A stretch of 64,000 nucleotides of DNA from DATBGO01 sp050011895. Its GTDB lineage: Bacteria > Actinomycetota > Actinomycetes > Streptosporangiales > Streptosporangiaceae. Where the stretch lies: the NCBI GenBank assembly GCA_050011895.1, contig JBEKIF010000023.1:1-64000 (forward strand). Direction: 5' to 3'. Below are positions 58,619 to 64,000 of this stretch, piece by piece; the stretch's first letter is position 1, and every line of letters begins with the position of its first letter. Made by a program: the position numbers and the translations under genes. The notes under the pieces were generated by a model that did no database searches, was not told the origin of the DNA, and saw only the letters and a list, made by a program, of their open reading frames with translations.

Positions 58619-60350
58619 CGCGCCGGCGAGCGGTCCTGTTCAGCGCGCTGATCACGCCGCGCAGCGATGCCTGCACGATCGACTCGCTGATCCCGACGCC
58701 CCACAGCACCGCGTCGCCCACCTGGATCTCCAGGTAGGCGGCAGCCTCGGCGTCCCGCCCTGAGCTGAGCGCGTGCTCGGAGTAGTCGAGCACCCGCACG
58801 TTGACGCCGCCGAGGCCGAGGTCAATGCCGGACAGCGCCTCGCAGAACGCCGCGATCGGGCCGTTGCCGCTGCCGGTCAGGGTGTGCTCGGTGCCGAAGG
58901 CGCGAACCGTGGTGATGATCCGGTCGGCGCCGCCCTCGCTCACCGAGCCGAACTTGACGAGCTCGAACTCGCCGGCTTCCAGGTACTCGCCGGCGAAGAT
59001 CTGCCACATCTGCGCCGCATCCACCTCGCCGCCCTCATCCTCGGTGTGCCGCTGGATCACGTGGCTGAACTCGATCTGCAGCCGTCGCGGCAGGTCGAGG
59101 TGGTGGTCGGACTTCATGAGGTAGGCCACGCCGCCCTTGCCCGACTGCGAGTTGACCCTGATGACCGCCTCGTACGACCGGCCGACGTCCCTGGGATCGA
59201 TCGGCAGGTACGGCATGGCCCACGGCAGCTCGCTCGCCGGCTTTCCGGCCTGCGCTGCGATCCGCTCGAGGTCATCGAAGCCCTTCTTGATCGCGTCCTG
59301 ATGCGATCCGGAGAACGACGTGTAGACCAGATCGCCGGCGTACGGATGGCGCTCGTGCACATCGATGCGGGTGCAGTACTCGGCGGTGCGGCGGATCTCG
59401 TCGATGTCGCTGAAGTCGATCATCGGATCGATGCCCTGGCTGTAGAGGTTCAGCCCGAGCGTCACCAGGTCGACGTTCCCTGACCGCTCGCCGTTGCCGA
59501 ACAGGCACCCCTCGATGCGCTCGGCCCCGGCGAGCACCGCCAGCTCCGCGTCCGCGGTGGCGGTGCCCCGGTCGTTGTGGGTATGTACCGACAGGGCGAT
59601 ATGGTCCCGCCGGCTCAGGCTCCTGCTCATCCACTCGATCTGGTCGGCGTACACGTTGGGCGTGGAGCGCTCGACCGTGCACGGCAGGTTCAGCACGATC
59701 TCGCGGCCCGGGCCCGGCTGCCAGACGTCCATCACCGCCTCGCAGATCTCGAGCGAGAAGTCCAGCTCGGTATCCATGAAGATCTCTGGGGAGTACTCGT
59801 AGCCGAAGTCGGTGCCCGGCAGGTAGGTCTCGGCGAACTTCATGACCGCCCGGGTGCCTTCCACGGCGACGGCCCGGCACTCTGCGCGCCCGTCGCCAGA
59901 CCAGCCGAACACGACCCGCCGGAAGATCGGCGCGGCCGCGTTGTACATGTGCACGGTGGCCTGCCGGGCACCGGCCAGCGACTGGACGGTGCGGTCGATC
60001 AGCTCCTCGCGGGCCTGGGTGAGCACGGAGATGCGGACGTCGTCGGGTACCGCGCCGGTCTCGATCAGGCTGCGGATGAATTCGAAGTCGGTCTGGCTCG
60101 CGGCCGGGAAGCCGACCTCGATCTCCTTGTAGCCCATGCGCACCAGCAGGTCGAACATGGCGCGCTTACGGGCCGGGTTCATCGGGTCGATGAGAGCCTG
60201 GTTGCCGTCGCGCAGGTCGGTCGACAGCCACCGCGGCGCCGCGGTGATCGAATGCGTCGGCCATTGCCGGTCGGGCAGGTCGACCGGGCGGAAGGGCCGG
60301 TAGCGGTGGCACGGCATGCCGGAGGGGCGCTGATTACCTGGGTTGCTCAT
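58605..60350 (-). CDS. leuA: 2-isopropylmalate synthase
   Basis: A 581-residue enzyme for the first leucine-specific step (acetyl-CoA plus 2-oxoisovalerate). The TIM-barrel part has RWLSTDLRDGNQALIDPMNPARKRAMFDLLVRMGYKEIEVGFPAASQTDFEF, the metal-binding HTHNDRGTATADAELAVLAGAERIEGCLFGNGERSGNVDLVTLGLNLY and IDVHERHPYAGDLVYTSFSGSHQDAIKKG. The C-terminal LeuA dimerisation/allosteric domain is present (GNGPIAAFCEALSGIDLGLGGVNVRVLDYSEHALSSG), so leucine feedback is expected. The start at 60350 follows AGGAG. A leucine-rich leader peptide lies 87 bp upstream. Confidence 0.95.
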   Translation of the reverse strand: MSNPGNQRPSGMPCHRYRPFRPVDLPDRQWPTHSITAAPRWLSTDLRDGNQALIDPMNPARKRAMFDLLVRMGYKEIEVGFPAASQTDFEFIRSLIETGAVPDDVRISVLTQAREELIDRTVQSLAGARQATVHMYNAAAPIFRRVVFGWSGDGRAECRAVAVEGTRAVMKFAETYLPGTDFGYEYSPEIFMDTELDFSLEICEAVMDVWQPGPGREIVLNLPCTVERSTPNVYADQIEWMSRSLSRRDHIALSVHTHNDRGTATADAELAVLAGAERIEGCLFGNGERSGNVDLVTLGLNLYSQGIDPMIDFSDIDEIRRTAEYCTRIDVHERHPYAGDLVYTSFSGSHQDAIKKGFDDLERIAAQAGKPASELPWAMPYLPIDPRDVGRSYEAVIRVNSQSGKGGVAYLMKSDHHLDLPRRLQIEFSHVIQRHTEDEGGEVDAAQMWQIFAGEYLEAGEFELVKFGSVSEGGADRIITTVRAFGTEHTLTGSGNGPIAAFCEALSGIDLGLGGVNVRVLDYSEHALSSGRDAEAAAYLEIQVGDAVLWGVGISESIVQASLRGVISALNRTARRRAAGR

Positions 60351-60388
60351 GATGTGCTGCTCCTGACGAGGGATGACCGGGCGGCAGA

Positions 60389-60431
60389 TCGGTCGGCGCA
60401 GCACAGCAGCCCGCGACGAGGGGCCGACCGG
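60389..60431 (-). promoter_or_regulatory. Hairpin in the leuA leader, possible attenuator
   Basis: Arms 60389-60397 and 60423-60431 (core GGTCGGC/GCCGACC) pair over about 9 bp with a 25-nt loop. The hairpin begins 6 nt after the leader peptide stop codon and ends about 40 nt before the leuA start. No U-tract follows, so control may be on translation or through Rho rather than intrinsic termination. Confidence 0.5.
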
Positions 60432-60436
60432 AGTGG

Positions 60437-60481
60437 TTACCTGGCCTCGCCGCGGCCGCGAAGAAGCAGCCTGCGCATCAT
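60437..60481 (-). CDS. leuL: Leucine-rich leader peptide of leuA
   Basis: A 14-residue frame, MMRRLLLRGRGEAR, ends in TAA 86 bp before the leuA start codon. It has three consecutive leucine codons (CTG CTT CTT), two of them CTT, which is rare in such GC-rich DNA and so would make translation sensitive to charged leucyl-tRNA. Position and content match amino-acid leader peptides of attenuated operons. Either of the two adjacent ATGs could start it; the ribosome site is weak. Confidence 0.65.
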   Translation of the reverse strand: MMRRLLLRGRGEAR

Positions 60482-60849
60482 GATCTGTGAAGGATAGCCC
60501 AGACGGCGCTCATCCGCGAGTTCGGGGGGCGGGATCCTGGTCGGGCGGCGGAGATCGCGAGCACGAAAGGGCAAGAGGATCATGTTCCGCAGGTACCTGG
60601 CCTAGCCATCGCGGTGGACCTCAACCAGTATGGCCTTATGGCACTCGTCGTCATGAACGCCGACCCGCGACGCTCTGGATTACCGAGGCCGGGAGGCGGA
60701 ACTTGGCTGACAACCTTGCGGGACGAAATGGCCTAGGCGGCACCGTCTTCGTCACGTCCGTGGCTGCGGGCGGCCGCTGCCGGAGTCTGCTTGGCAAATC
60801 AATCAAAATGCTTGCTATAGTTAGCAGTAGCTGATCCTAAGGAGGAGTC
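60482..60849. other. 368-bp stretch between leuA leader and the HBHA-like gene
   Basis: It holds the leuA promoter and, at its right end, the promoter of the next gene. No frame looks convincingly coding: one reads ALIREFGGRDPGRAAEIA and then runs to a stop without a usable start codon, which might be a gene remnant. AT content rises near 60795-60830. Confidence 0.5.
60791..60821 (+). promoter_or_regulatory. Sigma-70-like promoter of the HBHA-like gene
   Basis: TTGGCA (60791-60796) and TATAGT (60816-60821) are separated by 19 bp in an AT-richer segment, 28 bp upstream of the start codon. TATAGT is the centre of the inverted repeat TGCTA-TAGT-TAGCA. This is the best match to the housekeeping consensus I see in the window. 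Confidence 0.6.
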
Positions 60850-61158
60850 ATGGCCGAGTCAAAGCCCATGGACCAAGCTCAGGAGGAGATCCTGAAGACG
60901 GTCCGCACCAGCCAGGCCGCGGTAGTCAAGGCGCTCCAGACCCTGGCGAACGCGATCAAGGCGATCACGCCGGATCTGCCCGCTGTGGACGTGCCCCTGG
61001 CCGACAAGCTGCCGAAGCCGCAGGAGCTCGTCGCGGGCGCCTACGACTTCGCCGAGCAGCTGCTGGCCAGCCAGCGCAAGTTCGCCGAGGAAGTCCTGGA
61101 TGCGACCGCGCCGCTGGCGGGCGGCAAGGACGCCCCAGCCAAGAAGAAGAGCAGCTAA
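60850..61158 (+). CDS. Small helical protein resembling HBHA/phasin-type proteins
   Basis: A 102-residue, mostly helical, soluble protein: MDQAQEEILKTVRTSQAAVVKALQTLANAIKAI, then PKPQELVAGAYDFAEQLLASQRKFAEEVLDATAPL, and a Lys-rich end KDAPAKKKSS. The pattern of amphipathic helices with a basic Lys tail recalls the mycobacterial heparin-binding hemagglutinin and phasin-like proteins, although it is only half as long. It may bind membranes, DNA or storage granules. It has a perfect AAGGAGG ribosome site and a good promoter, so high expression is expected. No partner gene is adjacent. Confidence 0.75.
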   Translation: MAESKPMDQAQEEILKTVRTSQAAVVKALQTLANAIKAITPDLPAVDVPLADKLPKPQELVAGAYDFAEQLLASQRKFAEEVLDATAPLAGGKDAPAKKKSS

Positions 61159-61245
61159 CCAGCGATTTCACACACCTAGGGCGCGCGGCGGGCCGCAAGC
61201 GGTCCGCCGCGCGATCGTCTTTGCCTGCGATATCGGAGCACGGCT

Positions 61246-61731
61246 TCAGCCCGGCGGGGCCAGGTCGTGGCGGGCGGTGCAGGCCAGCCAGGTGGCGGCT
61301 CCGGTGACCAGGGCCGGCGCGGCCGGGTGGAATCCGGCGGCGGCTACGGCTACGGCGCTGGCCGCCAGTGCGGCCAGCACCCGCAGCGCCAGCCGCCCGG
61401 GCCGCCCGTTACGGATCCGGGCCGCAAAACGCATGGCCGCAAGCGGCCGGGTGCCTGAAAACCGCAATGTAACGGGAAGCCGCCAGCCGGGCCGGCCGCC
61501 GGATGCCGGGGCCGCCGCGAGGTCGGCGATGGCCTCGCCGCGGCCGAACCGGGTGCGCAGCGCGGTGTAGGCGGCGGCGGCCACCGCGAACCGCTGCGGA
61601 TCGCCCCCGTCTTCCCGGTCCGGATGCGTGGCGGCAGCGACCCGGCGCCACGCCGCGCGCACCTCGTCGTCGGTGAGGTCAGGCCGTGGCGCCAGGCCAA
61701 GGGCGGTAAACGGATCGGTCCGGCCGGTCAT
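61246..61731 (-). CDS. J-domain (DnaJ-like) membrane protein
   Basis: A 161-residue protein. Residues about 6-60 are a J domain, DPFTALGLAPRPDLTDDEVRAAWRRVAAATHPDREDGGDPQRFAVAAAAYTALRT, with the HPD tripeptide required to stimulate Hsp70. The C-terminal part is hydrophobic, with two probable membrane helices (LALRVLAALAASAVAVAAAGF and APALVTGAATWLACTA). Its ATG overlaps the stop codon of the ATPase gene by 4 bp, so it belongs to that operon and probably directs DnaK to the ATPase complex at the membrane. Confidence 0.8.
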   Translation of the reverse strand: MTGRTDPFTALGLAPRPDLTDDEVRAAWRRVAAATHPDREDGGDPQRFAVAAAAYTALRTRFGRGEAIADLAAAPASGGRPGWRLPVTLRFSGTRPLAAMRFAARIRNGRPGRLALRVLAALAASAVAVAAAGFHPAAPALVTGAATWLACTARHDLAPPG

Positions 61732-63647
61732 GGCGCCGTCTCCGTCCCGAATGCCTCATCGAGCAGCTCCGTGAGGCCGGGCGGGATCGGCTCAACCGGG
61801 CGGCCGTCCCGCCCGGCGGCCGGCTCCTGGCGCCGGGGCGACGCGGCCGCGACCGTCCGCGCTGCTGTCTCAGCTGTCCGGCTGCCGACCGCGGCCGGCG
61901 CCGCGACCAGGCGCTTGACCTGGACGTAGGTCGCGCCGCCGCGGTAGATGTAGGCCGCCTGGCCGACGTCGAGCGCCCGGATCAGGGCCGGGTCGACCAC
62001 CGGCGCCAGCCGCATCCGGGATGTCCCCTGATGGCTCCAGAGCGGTACGCCGAGCAGCCGCCTGGTGGTGTCGGTGACCGTCCGGCTGCCTGCGAGCGCC
62101 GTGACCGGCTCGGGATGCGGGGTGCGCAGCAGCCAGATGCCGCCATCGGCGGCCGCCGCGATCCGGTAGCGCTCATCCTCGTCAGCGGCCAGGCCCTGCC
62201 AGGACTGCGCCGATACCTGCACCGCAAGGCCGAGCGAGCGGGCGCGCTCGTACAGCTGCCAGATCGGCAGCCGCCGGGAGACCGCGCTGAACTCGTCGAC
62301 GGCCAGCAGGATCTGCCTGCGGCCGCCCGCCTGCCCGCGGCCGCCAGGCGCGGCCGTCGCGTAGCTGGCTAGCAGGTCAACCAGGGCGCGGGCCTGGCTC
62401 TCGGCCACGCTGGTCTCCGCGGTGCCCTCCAGGATGCAGTACCAGGCGTCGGCATCGCCGAAACCGCCCGGCCCGTCAAGCCCGCTGCCGAGCCGCCGGA
62501 ACAGGGTGCGGAACCGTAACGCGATGTCGCCGGTCTGCCGGGCGGCCGCGCGGATCAGCGCGTGCGCATCGTCGTGCTCAGCAGCGGAGTACGCCATGGT
62601 CAGCCAGCCAGGTTCGAGCCGGGCGAGGAAATCAGCGGTGTCTCGCGGCGGCCCTGGCGGCGCCTCGACGGCCAGCGCCACGACCGCCTCCATGACGTCG
62701 GCGTAGTAGGCGGCGCCGCCGGTTCCGTGCTCGATCAGGTCGACCAGCGTGGTGATCAGCTGGCCGGGTGGCAGTGCCCAGAGCGACAGGCTGGCCTCGT
62801 CGGGCCAGACTGCGGTGCTGGCCGCGCCGGCGGCGCGCAGCACCCGGCGGGCCCGGTCGGCGATCCGCCTGGCGTCGCCGCCGCCCTTGCAGTCCAGTAC
62901 GACCAGCAGCGGTAGGCTGCCGCTGCCTGCCGCGTGGCGTCGCAGCGCGCTGGCGACGAATCCGGCCCATAGCCTGAGCAGCAGGGTGGTCTTACCGGTG
63001 CCGGTCGTGCCGATCACCACCTGGTGGGACCGCATCCGCTGGTAGGGAATCACGGCGGTCCGGCGCGCCGGATGACCAACGGCGCGGATCACGGCACCAG
63101 CGATGAGATCCCCGTTAGGGCTGTTCAAGGGCACCGATCCGGGAGCGGCTATCCTCGCTCGCGCGCTGCGGGCCTGGTGCCGCCACTGCCGCAGGTCGAA
63201 CGCGACAGCGGATGACGGTGCCAGGCCGCCGGATCCTGCCTGCATCGACCTGATCCGGTAAGACCAGGCCAGGCCGCCCGCGGCCAGGCCGAGGGGGATC
63301 GCCGCCGGGGCGATGACGGCCGCGGCAGCCGGGTAGGCACCGGCTGCGCCGTGCCGCCACATGGCGAGCCAGGCCTGGTAGGGCGCCTGCACCAGGCCGG
63401 CGACGTTGTGCCTGGCCGCGATGGCGGCGAGCCAGACGGCGACCATCGGCGCGCACCACAGCGCGGCACGGTAGAGCCGGGCAGGCTGCCAGCCGGCCAG
63501 CCAGGCTGCCCCGACGCTGATCCCCGCGCACACCGACACCGGTGCGGCCGCGATGATCAGGACCACCGCTGCGGCGATCTTGATGAGCCGCAGGGCGAGC
63601 CGGGCAGCGGCCCGCACCGCCAGCAGGCTCAGCCAGCGGCTGATCAC
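61728..63647 (-). CDS. VirD4/TraG-like membrane ATPase (conjugation or type IV secretion coupling protein)
   Basis: A 639-residue protein. The first 130 residues contain three or four membrane helices. The ATPase domain has Walker A in VIGTTGTGKTTLLLRL (213-220), VVLDCKGGGDARRIAD, Walker B in RRQILLAVDEFSAV (445-452) and a sensor-like VSAQSWQGL (478-486). This order is typical of VirD4/TraD/FtsK-like DNA-pumping or coupling ATPases. The C-terminus is Ala/Pro-rich. It overlaps both neighbours by 4 bp (ATGA), so three genes are translationally coupled. Confidence 0.82.
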   Translation of the reverse strand: MISRWLSLLAVRAAARLALRLIKIAAAVVLIIAAAPVSVCAGISVGAAWLAGWQPARLYRAALWCAPMVAVWLAAIAARHNVAGLVQAPYQAWLAMWRHGAAGAYPAAAAVIAPAAIPLGLAAGGLAWSYRIRSMQAGSGGLAPSSAVAFDLRQWRHQARSARARIAAPGSVPLNSPNGDLIAGAVIRAVGHPARRTAVIPYQRMRSHQVVIGTTGTGKTTLLLRLWAGFVASALRRHAAGSGSLPLLVVLDCKGGGDARRIADRARRVLRAAGAASTAVWPDEASLSLWALPPGQLITTLVDLIEHGTGGAAYYADVMEAVVALAVEAPPGPPRDTADFLARLEPGWLTMAYSAAEHDDAHALIRAAARQTGDIALRFRTLFRRLGSGLDGPGGFGDADAWYCILEGTAETSVAESQARALVDLLASYATAAPGGRGQAGGRRQILLAVDEFSAVSRRLPIWQLYERARSLGLAVQVSAQSWQGLAADEDERYRIAAAADGGIWLLRTPHPEPVTALAGSRTVTDTTRRLLGVPLWSHQGTSRMRLAPVVDPALIRALDVGQAAYIYRGGATYVQVKRLVAAPAAVGSRTAETAARTVAAASPRRQEPAAGRDGRPVEPIPPGLTELLDEAFGTETAP

Positions 63648-64000
63648 GTCGCGGCCCGCTCGGTCGCGGCCGGCTGAGTGCGGGCTTTCCCGGTGGCGGC
63701 TGGCTGGGCGGCTGGCTGGGTGGCTGGCTGAGCGGTGGCTGGCTGAGCGGCGGCTGGCTGAGCGGCTGCTGGCCCGGTGGCGGCTCGCCTGGTCGCGGCT
63801 CGCCCGGTCGCGATGCGGACCGGGCCGACGCGCAGTCCTGCCGGGGGCGGCAGCGCGGCGTCCGGGGGCAGGCTGCGGATCTCGATCCTGACGCTGGCGC
63901 CGCCGAGCGCATCGCGGGCCCGCGCGACCGTCGCCACTGCGGCCGGCGCGCAGGCGTAGAGCACGCGGGCATGCCTGGCAGGCCTGCCCGGCACCCGCGC
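63644..64000 (-). CDS. C-terminal end of an unidentified protein, repeat-rich (cut by window end)
   Basis: The last 118 codons of a gene that continues beyond the window. The visible part has a globular segment (LYACAPAAVATVARARDALGGASVRIEIRSLPPDAALPPPAGLRVGPVRIATGRAA) and then a tail of AAAQPAAAQPATAQPATQPAAQPA repeats. I do not recognise the family. Its stop overlaps the start of the VirD4-like ATPase gene by 4 bp, so it is part of the same operon and may be another transfer-apparatus component. Confidence 0.6.
   Translation of the reverse strand, partial: ARVPGRPARHARVLYACAPAAVATVARARDALGGASVRIEIRSLPPDAALPPPAGLRVGPVRIATGRAATRRAATGPAAAQPAAAQPATAQPATQPAAQPAATGKARTQPAATERAAT

Noticed and set aside
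60487..60834. A 115-codon plus-strand frame before the HBHA-like gene
   Set aside because: Amino-acid composition is irregular, there is no ribosome site, and it covers the promoter of the next gene.

Overview
The window is a dense, very GC-rich chromosomal segment with GTG starts, strong GC bias at third codon positions and Shine-Dalgarno sites of the AGGAGG type. Gene content and order point to an actinobacterium, probably a filamentous one of the Streptosporangiales/Streptomyces kind. The run panB - nadE - glnA2 - glnE - glnA1 - RDD - DUF4191 - lipA - lipB - TIGR01777 SDR - sucB - lpd - pepA is the same core that is known from Mycobacterium and Streptomyces, with extra genes inserted. I recognised no rRNA, tRNA, CRISPR array, transposase or integrase.

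Layout. 1-10 kb: the start of an enolase gene with a phosphoglycerate mutase upstream of it, an EEP-family phosphodiesterase, a serpin lipoprotein, an esterase, a small repeat lipoprotein, a DHA2 drug exporter fused to a MarR-like domain, a lipid-kinase-like protein, CutA and a histidine phosphatase. 9.7-16 kb: an MMPL transporter, methionine aminopeptidase with a divergent small protein, and two adjacent genes carrying four YbjQ-like domains. 16-25 kb: an F420 oxidoreductase, panB, a DHA2 exporter with its TetR regulator and a probable operator, an MBL hydrolase, NAD synthetase and GlnA2. 25-37 kb: glnE, alkD, a PH-domain protein, glnA1 behind a recognisable GlnR box, then lipA and lipB split by an oppositely oriented eukaryote/archaea-like histidyl-tRNA synthetase and a NUDIX hydrolase. 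37-44 kb: TIGR01777 SDR, sucB, lpd and pepA, which support 2-oxoacid dehydrogenase function together with lipA/lipB. 44-58 kb: membrane proteins, ChrB, peptidase E/HIT with a compact shared promoter, an FHA protein facing a Ser/Thr kinase, a RibD-C reductase, DUF5998, a phosphodiesterase, rhodanese, acyl-CoA ligase/SDR, DUF2891 and a TIM-barrel protein. 58-64 kb: leuA with a leucine leader peptide, a small HBHA/phasin-like protein, and the end of an operon that resembles a conjugation or type IV secretion module (VirD4-like ATPase plus J-domain protein).

The main themes are nitrogen control (GlnR box, GlnA1, GlnE, GlnA2), lipoate and 2-oxoglutarate dehydrogenase assembly, export and drug resistance, and many short tandem repeats. 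The repeats lie at gene 3' ends or inside protein linkers. The most unusual signals are the inserted HisRS/NUDIX pair, the phosphoglycerate mutase lacking its catalytic Glu, the overlapping -10 boxes between pepE and the HIT gene, a long hairpin with a C-rich loop at 46.9 kb, and the terminal ATPase/J-domain module. All identifications come from reading the sequence and from known family motifs; no database search was run.
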